Shown here one piece after another: positions 52,667 to 60,536 of a stretch of DNA of 64,000 nt (its first letter is position 1; the number at the start of each line of letters is the position of its first letter). The stretch is taken from positions 62,001 through 126,000 of the forward strand of contig NZ_FNHF01000001.1 of assembly GCF_900103695.1 (NCBI RefSeq), in the 5' to 3' direction. This DNA is from Sediminibacillus halophilus. Its GTDB lineage: Bacteria; Bacillota; Bacilli; Bacillales; Amphibacillaceae. The position numbers were made by a program, and so were the translations under genes. The notes beneath the pieces are model-generated. The model had not been told where the DNA came from and made no database searches. It was given only the letters and a program-made list of their open reading frames with translations.

Positions 52667-54426
52667 TGTTCTGGCGTAGTGTCGTTTTCAAGCTATGGTT
52701 TACTATCCTGCTGCTTGTTTCCTTTGTTCTGTTGATTCTGACTATCTTATTACTGGAGTTTTTCCAGAACTATAACGCAGATCAAGCGGAGCAAAACTTG
52801 ATGCAAACAGCTACGAAAGTCTCTGTCATGGTAGACCATTACGATGACAGGGGCTTGATTTATGAAACAACGAAACGCGTGAAAGACCCTTCGAGCAAGA
52901 TTGCGCTTGTATTTGGCGAAGGGGATTTTTGGATTTCCGACCAGAAGGATGACAGTCTTCCAAATATATCCTACGACTGGCTGATGTCTGAAAAAGATTT
53001 ATCATCCGTGATCAGTAACGATGAAGAGGTCAAAAAACAAGTGATCTTGCCAGGGACCGAAAACAAGGTAATTATTGTCGGTACGAAGCTTCCAAATCAA
53101 AATGGCGCTGTATATGTTTATCAATCACTTAATGTGTTAAAAGAAACATCCAGGCATACAACAAGGATCATTTGGCTCGCTGCAGGTGTTGCGCTGATTC
53201 TGACAACCATTTTTGCTTTCTTTCTGTCTTCGCGGATCACATCTCCTTTGATAAAAATGCGAGAAGGCGCTTTTGAGTTGGCGAAAGGCGAATTTAATAC
53301 GAAAGTACCCATTTTGACTCACGATGAAATCGGAGAGCTGGCTATGGCGTTCAACCGGATGGGAAGGCAGCTCAAGTTTCATATCAACGCTTTAAGGCAA
53401 GAAAAAGAACAAGTATCCAGCATTTTAAGTTCCATGGCGGATGGCGTTTTGACACTTAACCGTAAAGGGAATATCATGGTTTCCAATCCACCTGCCGAAA
53501 AATTTCTCGAAGACTGGCATTTTGAAAATGATTCTGCTGAAGAGGAAGTAAACTTGCCAACGGAATTAATGGAGACGTTGGATGAAGTTGTCGCCACTGA
53601 GAAGGAAGTCATGCGGGAAATTTCGATACAGGGAAGAAATTGGGCGATGATCATGACGCCTTTATACGACCAGTCCTATGTTAGGGGAGCAGTAGCAGTA
53701 TTTCGGGATGTGACAGATGAACGACGTCTTGACAAACTGCGCGAAGATTTTATTGCCAATGTTTCTCATGAACTGCGAACGCCGATTTCTCTTTTACAGG
53801 GTTATAGTGAAGCAATAGTCGACAATATTGCGGAAAGCAAGGAAGAAAAAAATGAGCTTGCGGGAATCATCCATGAGGAATCGCTTCGAATCGGCCGGCT
53901 GGTAAATGAATTGCTCGACTTGGCCAGAATGGAGTCAGGCCATATACAATTGGAGATGGAATTGGTGGATATGGAGCCTTTTTTAGATCGGATTGTAAAA
54001 AAATTCAGCGGCATGGCACATGACAAAGCTGTTTCACTGTCTTTGGAAAATAATCTGCAGATAACAAAACTCACATTCGATTCAGACAAAATTGAACAAG
54101 TTTTTACGAATCTAATTGACAATGCGATTAAGCATTCTTTTTCAGGGGGAAAAGTTAGAATTATTCTCTCCGAGGAAGAAAAAGAAGTGGTTTGCTCGGT
54201 CATGGATGAAGGAGCAGGTATTCCTGCCGACGACTTGCCCTTTGTATTTGAGCGTTTCTATAAAGCAGACAAATCAAGAAAAAGAGAAAACAGCAAGACG
54301 GGAACCGGTTTAGGACTGGCAATTGCAAAAAATATCATGGAAGCGCACCAGGGATCACTGACTGTCCAAAGTAAAGTTGAAGAAGGGACAACCTTCACCT
54401 TCCGGATTCCGAAAAACATCGAATAA
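52666..54426 (+). CDS. resE: Sensor histidine kinase ResE
   Basis: 586 residues: membrane helix, extracytoplasmic sensor (about 35-165), second helix, HAMP (SSRITSPLIKMREGAFELAK), PAS region, HisKA with H in FIANVSHELRTPISLL, and HATPase_c with FTNLIDNAIKHS and GTGLGLAIAK. Partner of ResD; responds to oxygen limitation and nitric oxide in B. subtilis. Confidence 0.95.
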   Translation: MFWRSVVFKLWFTILLLVSFVLLILTILLLEFFQNYNADQAEQNLMQTATKVSVMVDHYDDRGLIYETTKRVKDPSSKIALVFGEGDFWISDQKDDSLPNISYDWLMSEKDLSSVISNDEEVKKQVILPGTENKVIIVGTKLPNQNGAVYVYQSLNVLKETSRHTTRIIWLAAGVALILTTIFAFFLSSRITSPLIKMREGAFELAKGEFNTKVPILTHDEIGELAMAFNRMGRQLKFHINALRQEKEQVSSILSSMADGVLTLNRKGNIMVSNPPAEKFLEDWHFENDSAEEEVNLPTELMETLDEVVATEKEVMREISIQGRNWAMIMTPLYDQSYVRGAVAVFRDVTDERRLDKLREDFIANVSHELRTPISLLQGYSEAIVDNIAESKEEKNELAGIIHEESLRIGRLVNELLDLARMESGHIQLEMELVDMEPFLDRIVKKFSGMAHDKAVSLSLENNLQITKLTFDSDKIEQVFTNLIDNAIKHSFSGGKVRIILSEEEKEVVCSVMDEGAGIPADDLPFVFERFYKADKSRKRENSKTGTGLGLAIAKNIMEAHQGSLTVQSKVEEGTTFTFRIPKNIE

Positions 54427-54528
54427 CCGTTAAACTTGAGGAATAATCTTGTTCCTTATGTAACATTACAGCTTCCTAATTATAGGGAACTGTGATAAAA
54501 TAATTTTTGGAAATCAAATAGAATACTA

Positions 54529-54700
54529 CGGTGCCTTTCAGTCGGTTTGACCGTCTGGCGGGCTGAAAAGGGAATCTGGTGAAAAACCAGAGCTGTCCTC
54601 GCAACTGTAAGTACGGACGAAAAGGATAAACCACTGTGAGCTTTTACTCATGGGAAGGTTCCTAAGTAGAAAGATGTACGAGCCAGTAGACCTGCCGTTG
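54529..54700 (+). promoter_or_regulatory. Cobalamin (AdoCbl) riboswitch
   Basis: All the class hallmarks are present: a 5' GGTGCC stem element at 54530, the conserved internal block GGGAATCTGGTG plus CGCAACTG at about 54569-54608, CACTG at 54633, and the B12 box AGCCAGTAGACCTGCC at 54681-54696. In this class the ligand turns off downstream expression. It precedes the DUF4430/ECF genes. Confidence 0.93.
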
Positions 54701-54784
54701 TTGCCTGTTTCAAACCTTCGGGGATTGAGTGTTTGAGACTGCCGGTATGTGGCTCGTTATCCATTACTGCTGGTTTGTCTCTTT

Positions 54785-54820
54785 AGCTTATCTTCTCAGA
54801 GGATAAGCTTTTTATTTTTG
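54785..54820 (+). terminator. Riboswitch expression-platform terminator
   Basis: AGCTTATC (54785-54792) pairs with GATAAGCT (54802-54809), then TTTTATTTTT. It lies 90 bases after the B12 box and 56 bases before the DUF4430 start, so it can act as the ligand-dependent terminator. Confidence 0.75.
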
Positions 54821-54875
54821 TACATAAATAGCACTTTGCCTGTCCCTGAAAATTATGAGTGGGAGGTTGGAGGAA

Positions 54876-55298
54876 ATGAAGAAGTTTTTATTCGTGTTAT
54901 TAAGTTTGTTATTTGCCGCTGGTATCGTGACTGGCTGTGCTGAACAGAATCAGGATACCTCGAACAATGAGACGGCTGAGACAACGGAGCAATCCGGTGA
55001 ATCTGAAAGTCAAGAGGTAGTGACGGTAACCATTTCAGAGGATGAAGGAGAAAATGTCATCGCTGAAAAGGAAGTTGAAATCGAAGATGGGGCTATTTTA
55101 CTTGATGTGATGAAGGAAAACTTTGAAGTAGAAGAATCGGATGGTTTCATTACTTCCATTGAGGGTGTTAGTCAAAACGAAGAGGAAGGGAAATACTGGA
55201 TGTACTCCGTCAATGGAGAAATGGCAGAGGTTGGGGCGAACGAGTATGAACTAAACCCGGATGATGAAATCACGTTTGATTTGCATGCCATGGAATGA
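54876..55298 (+). CDS. DUF4430 lipoprotein, probable cobalamin-uptake accessory
   Basis: 140 residues from ATG 54876 (TTGGAGGA). Signal peptide with lipobox IVTGC, an acidic linker (EQSGESESQE), and one DUF4430 domain (VTISEDEGENVIAEKEVEI ... GKYWMYSVNGEMAEVGANEY ... ITFDLHAME). The domain resembles the C-terminal part of transcobalamin. Placed under a cobalamin riboswitch and coupled to an ECF S component 5 bases downstream, it probably captures B12 or a precursor at the cell surface. This function is inferred, not shown. Confidence 0.85.
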   Translation: MKKFLFVLLSLLFAAGIVTGCAEQNQDTSNNETAETTEQSGESESQEVVTVTISEDEGENVIAEKEVEIEDGAILLDVMKENFEVEESDGFITSIEGVSQNEEEGKYWMYSVNGEMAEVGANEYELNPDDEITFDLHAME

Positions 55299-55303
55299 TT
55301 TGA

Positions 55304-55825
55304 GTGAGTACCTATAAGTTGACTTTGATTGCAGTTCTTGCAGCATTGGCTGTCGTGGGAAGGTATACCTTTCAGTTTCTTCCCAATGTACAGCCAGTAA
55401 CTGCCCTGATCATTATTTGTGGTTTCTTTTTAGGTCCTGTGTCCGGAGTTTTGCTTGCTGGATTGACTACTTATCTTTCCAATTTATTCCTCGGCATGGG
55501 ACTTTGGACCATATGGCAAATAATTGGCTGGGCGTTAATCGGATGGATGAGCGGATTAATCGGGAAATACTGGAGAGCCGTTCCATTGGCAGTGATGGTT
55601 GTTTTTGCGGTTTTTTGCGGCTATCTTTATGGACTGGTTGTTTCACTGGCAACATTTTCAGTGGCGGGAAATTTTCTTTCCTATTATCTTTTGGGTTTGC
55701 CGTTTGATACCTATCATGCAGTTGGAAATGGAATATTTATGACGATTTTATTTCCGGTATTCTCCAGGATATTCGCAAAATACTTCCGTAATTCCGGCTA
55801 TGGAAAAATACCAGCTAGTAAATAG
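55304..55825 (+). CDS. ECF transporter substrate-specific (S) component, probable cobalamin
   Basis: 173 residues from GTG 55304. Six membrane segments; the first, LTLIAVLAALAVVGRYTFQF with the A-x-x-x-A pattern, is the part of S components that contacts the shared EcfT subunit. The energising ecfA1-A2-T genes are not in the window and would be shared from elsewhere. Riboswitch control suggests vitamin B12 as substrate, comparable to CbrT of lactobacilli. Its stop codon is inside the terminator stem. Confidence 0.85.
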   Translation: MSTYKLTLIAVLAALAVVGRYTFQFLPNVQPVTALIIICGFFLGPVSGVLLAGLTTYLSNLFLGMGLWTIWQIIGWALIGWMSGLIGKYWRAVPLAVMVVFAVFCGYLYGLVVSLATFSVAGNFLSYYLLGLPFDTYHAVGNGIFMTILFPVFSRIFAKYFRNSGYGKIPASK

Positions 55826-55842
55826 CTGGTATTTTTTTTGAT
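55806..55842 (+). terminator. Intrinsic terminator of the ECF S gene
   Basis: AAATACCAGCTA (55806-55817) and TAGCTGGTATTT (55823-55834) with a 5-base loop and a long T run. The 3' arm begins with the stop codon. Confidence 0.93.
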
Positions 55843-55907
55843 TTACCCCTAAAAGGAATAAATAAATAAAGTTATAATAGAAACGATTGACAAAAATGTT
55901 CCTTCAT

Positions 55908-55934
55908 TGTAACCTTTTTGCTTCGCGCTCCGAC
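55908..55934 (+). promoter_or_regulatory. SigX autoregulatory promoter
   Basis: TGTAAC (55908-55913), 17-base spacer, CGAC (55931-55934). This is the SigX/ECF pattern TGTAAC-N17-CGAC, 25 bases before the sigX start codon. Confidence 0.85.
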
Positions 55935-55958
55935 AATATAGTGAACGGGGGATCTGGC

Positions 55959-56495
55959 ATGAAAGCCGTTTTTCAGGATTTGTATAAAAAATATCATCAG
56001 GATTTATACCAATTTTTAATTTATATGACAAAGGATAAGGAGCAAGCAGAAGACCTCGTCCAGGAAGTTTATATAAAAGTATTGAAGTCTATTCACACCT
56101 TCAAAGGTGAAAGCAGTGAAAAAACGTGGCTTTTTTCCATTGCCAGGCACGTAGCAATCGACTACTTCCGAAAACAGTCTAATAAACGGAAGCGGATCCT
56201 TGATTTTTTTGATTGGGGAGAGCGAGGAGAACAATTGGAAGATCAATCGATCCTTCCAGAAGAAATAGCCGAGCAAAATGAAGAAATGAGACAGATTTAT
56301 CGCTGTCTTGATAAATGTAGTCTTGATCAAAAGAGTGTTATTATTTTACGGTATATTCAATCTTTTTCTTTAAAGGAAACAGCAGAAACGCTCGGTTGGA
56401 GTATTAGCAAAGTGAAGACAACCCAACATAGAGCCATCAAAGCATTGAGACAGCTACTGCAGCAGGAATACGGAGAGGAGGGAGATATCCAGTGA
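55959..56495 (+). CDS. sigX: ECF sigma factor SigX
   Basis: 178 residues from ATG 55959 (GGGGGAT upstream); a longer in-frame form starting at 55887 would span its own promoter. Region 2 in KDKEQAEDLVQEVYIKVLKS and SSEKTWLFSIARHVAIDYFR, region 4 in ILRYIQSFSLKETAETLGWS. In B. subtilis SigX controls cell-surface charge and cationic peptide resistance. Overlaps rsiX by GTGA. Confidence 0.94.
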   Translation: MKAVFQDLYKKYHQDLYQFLIYMTKDKEQAEDLVQEVYIKVLKSIHTFKGESSEKTWLFSIARHVAIDYFRKQSNKRKRILDFFDWGERGEQLEDQSILPEEIAEQNEEMRQIYRCLDKCSLDQKSVIILRYIQSFSLKETAETLGWSISKVKTTQHRAIKALRQLLQQEYGEEGDIQ

Positions 56496-57685
56496 AAAAA
56501 GGATGGACGAATCAACGTGTAGAGGATAACTTGAGAAAATTGCCTGTTATCCAGGATAAGCGACCGGAAAATGAATTGTATCAAAAGGTTGTGAAAGGTT
56601 TAGAGGAAGAAACAGACAGAAAAAACAAAAGGTCCTGGAAATCATGGTTGATTCCCTCCCTGGCTACTTTGGCGGTACTTTTGTTAATTGCAGTAATAGG
56701 TCAAAGTGCATTGCGTATCGATTATTTTACTACGCAGGAAGACGTCGCTGATACTTACTCGAATGAAGCTAAGAAGAGTGAACAGGCCGAAGTAATGGAA
56801 GAGGAATCACAATCCGCTACCAGTCTCCCTGCTGAACAGTCCGAATCTGCTGATGAGGAAGCAATAGTAAAGGAAGCAGAAGAACCCGTCAGTAAAGCTG
56901 TCTATACCGATAGCGACAAGAAAACGGCATTCGATGTTTCCATACCGATTGAAGGAAATGGTTATCTTGTGCCATTGACTTATCAAACAGAAAACACAAG
57001 TGAAAGGATCGAAAGCACGTTAAACCAGTTGGATGATCTGCTCGATCCTCAAGCTATCGGTCTCCCATCGAATCTTTTACAAGGGGTAACCTTTGAGATT
57101 GATAAAAGCAACGGGATTGCAATAGTTGATTTTCCTGCTGATTTTAACTTTGAAGACGAAGCGTTTACCGGGAATGTGGGAACGGTATTATCCAGATTAT
57201 TTCTACCTCTGGAAATTAACCAAGTAAAACTTCAAATTAACGGAAATCCGGGTATCCCAATTGCAACAAAAGGGGAAGTAATAGATAGTCTTCCGCTAAA
57301 ACAGCCTGGTAGCTATGTTTATAAGGTCTATCAAAAGCAGGAGGACACCACTCCTTTTTTAGCAGCTGTACCTGTGGCCATTGACAATGACATTGAAGCA
57401 GCGTTTTATGAAATGCGAAAAGAAGAACCCGACAATAATTTGAAAGCGACAATACCTTCAGGTGTTTCATTCCGTGTTCAAAAGTCTGAAAAGCAGGTTT
57501 CGGTGAATCTATCCGGCCCTGTAGCAAATGACCAGAAGACACTGGATATGTTAGAAGCAATGATGATGACCGCCAAAAGTTTCGGATACCAAAAAATCAA
57601 GTTTCATGTCCCTGAAAGCAGAATTGGGCCTTATGATAATTTGGAAGAGCCGCTTGAAGTCCCTGATGGTATTAACGGGCAATAA
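56492..57685 (+). CDS. rsiX: Anti-sigma factor RsiX
   Basis: 397 residues from GTG 56492, overlapping sigX. N-terminal cytoplasmic sigma-binding segment (about 1-50), one membrane helix (WLIPSLATLAVLLLIAVIGQ), acidic Ser/Glu linker, then two GerMN-like extracytoplasmic domains (about 145-265 and 270-385). It should hold SigX at the membrane until an envelope signal. Confidence 0.9.
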   Translation: MKKGWTNQRVEDNLRKLPVIQDKRPENELYQKVVKGLEEETDRKNKRSWKSWLIPSLATLAVLLLIAVIGQSALRIDYFTTQEDVADTYSNEAKKSEQAEVMEEESQSATSLPAEQSESADEEAIVKEAEEPVSKAVYTDSDKKTAFDVSIPIEGNGYLVPLTYQTENTSERIESTLNQLDDLLDPQAIGLPSNLLQGVTFEIDKSNGIAIVDFPADFNFEDEAFTGNVGTVLSRLFLPLEINQVKLQINGNPGIPIATKGEVIDSLPLKQPGSYVYKVYQKQEDTTPFLAAVPVAIDNDIEAAFYEMRKEEPDNNLKATIPSGVSFRVQKSEKQVSVNLSGPVANDQKTLDMLEAMMMTAKSFGYQKIKFHVPESRIGPYDNLEEPLEVPDGINGQ

Positions 57686-57697
57686 ACAGACACTGCA

Positions 57698-57771
57698 TTT
57701 CTTTACCAAGTTAGCTGAAGCGGTGGTTAACACTCTTTCTGAAATAGGCGATGGCACTTCCCATTACAGTT
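57698..57771 (-). repeat. Dispersed repeat fragment (matches 33.7-kb repeat, inverted)
   Basis: On the minus strand this reproduces the spacer of the 33.7-kb repeat: 16/16 at 57756-57771, 17/17 at 57717-57733 and 22/22 at 57698-57719. It lacks the 34-base palindromic block that lies between the last two parts in the other copy. Confidence 0.75.
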
Positions 57772-57830
57772 GCTGGGCGGTTTGAATTTTTAGAGACAAA
57801 ACAATCCAATACTTTTCTTGAATTCTATTC

Positions 57831-57875
57831 AAAAAAGCTGCCCTTCAGCCAATTGTGGCAAAGGACAGCTTTTTT
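57831..57875. terminator. Intrinsic terminator between rsiX and ppa
   Basis: AAAAAAGCTG (57831-57840) pairs with CAGCTTTTTT (57866-57875), with an interior CCCTT/AAAGG extension. A and T runs serve both strands. Confidence 0.85.
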
Positions 57876-57881
57876 CATTGC

Positions 57882-58376
57882 TTATTTTTGGTCTTTATAT
57901 CTTGCAAGACAATCGTCAATCAGTTTATTGGCAGCCTCTACGCCTTCCCATTCCCCGATTTCGGTCTTTTTGTTTTGCAGGTCTTTGTAAGTTTTGAAGA
58001 AGTGAGAAATTTCATCCAGTTTATGTGATGGAACATCTTCCAAGCTGTAGACATCTTTAAAACGCGGATCTTCTACAGGCACTGCCAAGAGCTTCTGATC
58101 TTCTTCGCCGCTGTCAATCATATTTAAAAATCCGATGACCCGGGACTCAATGACACAACCAGGGAAAGTTGGATTGGTCACTAGCACGAGTGCGTCCAGT
58201 GGGTCTCCGTCTAACGCTAACGTTTCATCGATATAGCCGTATTCAGCAGGGTAAAATTGCGGAGAAAAAAGTACTCTGTCCAGCTTAAATACCCCTTTTT
58301 CCTTATCGTATTCATATTTGTTCTGATTGCCTGTCGGAATTTCGACAAATACATCAATCACTTTATTATCTGCCAT
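57882..58376 (-). CDS. ppa: Inorganic pyrophosphatase, family I
   Basis: 164 residues from ATG 58376 (AAGGAGG upstream); a longer in-frame start at 58442 has no ribosome binding site. Metal site DGDPLDALVLV (D-x-D-P-x-D) and the EIPTGNQNKYEYD start identify the soluble family I PPase. Hydrolyses pyrophosphate to drive biosynthesis. B. subtilis uses the unrelated family II enzyme, so this is a notable difference. Confidence 0.95.
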   Translation of the reverse strand: MADNKVIDVFVEIPTGNQNKYEYDKEKGVFKLDRVLFSPQFYPAEYGYIDETLALDGDPLDALVLVTNPTFPGCVIESRVIGFLNMIDSGEEDQKLLAVPVEDPRFKDVYSLEDVPSHKLDEISHFFKTYKDLQNKKTEIGEWEGVEAANKLIDDCLARYKDQK

Positions 58377-58584
58377 TAATATTGCCTCCTTCTTTGCTTG
58401 GCAAGAGTAGCTGAAAACCGTCACCTGCCAGCTTTTTTTCATTATTAATAATTATGTAATCAGCTTCGGTAACATATTATATCAATTTTTAATAAGGAAA
58501 GAAAGCAGAGAACATGTTAGAATATAAAAGAAACGTATAAAAACCTTACACATGAAAAAATCAGCAACAGGACGGTAAAAAATA

Positions 58585-59049
58585 ATGGACAAAACAATAC
58601 TTAGTAACCAAATATCAAGTAAAATCAAGTTAATTAGAGTAGAAAGAAATTATACACAGGATAAAATGGCTGCAATTCTTGGAATCTCGAAGAAAACACT
58701 TGTTCAAATTGAAAAGGGAAGAACGGTTGCCAACTGGACTACAACAACAGCAATTTGTGCATTGTTTCGTAACAGTGAAGTTATTCGCAACATGCTCGGC
58801 GGAGATGTTCTGGAAGTAATCGAAACGATTGCCCACACTTCCATAGAAGAACCGTTGGAAATACATACAGAGGATAAGGTTTGGTGGAACAATCTTTCAG
58901 AGCGAAACGGTTATACCCTGCAACAAAATGTTCAAAGCCAACATTACCGCATCGTGAACCCGGACAAGCAGCGGTGGTACAGTTCAACAGATAAGGAGGC
59001 GGCATTTGCCAAGTTCGGCCAGGTAAACGGATTAGTGGCCCCCAAATAG
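58585..59049 (+). CDS. XRE-family helix-turn-helix regulator
   Basis: 154 residues. HTH at residues 10-65: LIRVERNYTQDKMAAILGIS plus KKTLVQIEKGRTVANW. The C-terminal 70 residues (WWNNLSERNGYTLQQNV, then QSQHYRIVNPDKQRWYSST) form an unrecognised domain that may sense a ligand or dimerise. Ribosome binding site weak (AGGACGG). Monocistronic, between ppa and fer. Target unknown. Confidence 0.75.
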   Translation: MDKTILSNQISSKIKLIRVERNYTQDKMAAILGISKKTLVQIEKGRTVANWTTTTAICALFRNSEVIRNMLGGDVLEVIETIAHTSIEEPLEIHTEDKVWWNNLSERNGYTLQQNVQSQHYRIVNPDKQRWYSSTDKEAAFAKFGQVNGLVAPK

Positions 59050-59066
59050 GAGGTCTTGAAAAAGAT

Positions 59067-59098
59067 AAAAAGAGATGGCTATGAAAGCATCTCTTTTT
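59067..59098. terminator. Intrinsic terminator between XRE gene and fer
   Basis: AAAAAGAGATG (59067-59077) pairs with CATCTCTTTTT (59088-59098), loop of ten; suitable for both converging transcripts. Confidence 0.88.
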
Positions 59099-59105
59099 GG
59101 GGATT

Positions 59106-59408
<303 letters not shown>

Positions 59409-59474
59409 CTATTGTAAAACGGTTTGGATTTCTCGGCAAATGTTAAGCTAAAGTAATAGAAAGGGAATATCGCG

Positions 59475-60536
59475 ATGCTAACGGAAATCATATTAGACAG
59501 TCTTAAAAAGCTAAAACAGGAGCGCACCAGTGCAGCGGTTTATCACTTGCTGGTCGGCAAGCGATCTTCTCAAACACTGCAGGATGCCCATTTATACCAT
59601 TTGACTGGCTATTTCGGAATTGCAAAGGGAATGGAAAAACAAGTGTTTGATAAAGAAATTGAAAAGTTGGTGAGTAAGGGTTTCTTACTTCAAATAGGGG
59701 ATAAAGCGGTTGTTACTCAAAAGGGTATGGATTTTTTGAAAGATAGTGAGTCCAAGAAACTATTGCAGCATTATAACGGTCTCGTTTATGACCGAGCATC
59801 GGATCTTTTCTATGAAAGACTCTCCCTATTTATTCAAACTGCAGCAAATATTGAACGCGGCAATCATCGATTCATACCTGTTAGCGATAATCAGGAAGTC
59901 TTGCGTTGGATGAAAAATTACTATGCGGTGTACCGCCGCCGACTACAAGAGCCTCTGGACCAGTTGTATGATGAAATGCTTGTTTTCTTGAATAGATTGC
60001 CCGAGCAGCATGCCGAAATATTTGTAAAAAGATTAAGCGGCTATTCCCATTTTGGCATGAGCAAAGTACAACTAGCAGCGTTATATGACTTAGATAAGTA
60101 TGATTTTTTAGTATTATACCAGCTGATTTTACACCGGCTGCTAAATTATGTGATTTATGACAGCACACCCACTCCAACCCTCTCTTTTTTTGCAAGAGGA
60201 CTCGTAAAAGAGGTATTTCTGACTGATTCGGCACGTAAAACGAACGACCTGCTTAAACAGGGAAGAAATGTCGAAGAGATATGCAGGATAAGAAAATTAA
60301 AAGAAAGTACTGTCCATGATCACCTGATTGAAATCGCTTATGCCAATCCTCGTTTTCCTTTGAGCGATTATGTATCCTCGGAAGCCGTCAGCGAAATAGG
60401 CAAACAAATTGAGCGGTTGGAATCCAGGAAATTAAAGGACATTAAGCAGGCGTTAGATGACCGTTACAGTTACTTGCAAATACGTCTCGTAATGGCAGTC
60501 TACCGGGCGGGATGGCAAAAAGGAGTGGAACAATGA
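59475..60536 (+). CDS. ypbB: YpbB-like helix-turn-helix domain protein
   Basis: 353 residues. C-terminal helix-turn-helix (RNVEEICRIRKLKESTVHDH) of the HTH_40 type, which in RecQ-type helicases is often fused; here it is a separate gene directly before recQ. Likely a DNA-binding partner of the helicase. ATGA overlap with recQ. Confidence 0.88.
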   Translation: MLTEIILDSLKKLKQERTSAAVYHLLVGKRSSQTLQDAHLYHLTGYFGIAKGMEKQVFDKEIEKLVSKGFLLQIGDKAVVTQKGMDFLKDSESKKLLQHYNGLVYDRASDLFYERLSLFIQTAANIERGNHRFIPVSDNQEVLRWMKNYYAVYRRRLQEPLDQLYDEMLVFLNRLPEQHAEIFVKRLSGYSHFGMSKVQLAALYDLDKYDFLVLYQLILHRLLNYVIYDSTPTPTLSFFARGLVKEVFLTDSARKTNDLLKQGRNVEEICRIRKLKESTVHDHLIEIAYANPRFPLSDYVSSEAVSEIGKQIERLESRKLKDIKQALDDRYSYLQIRLVMAVYRAGWQKGVEQ

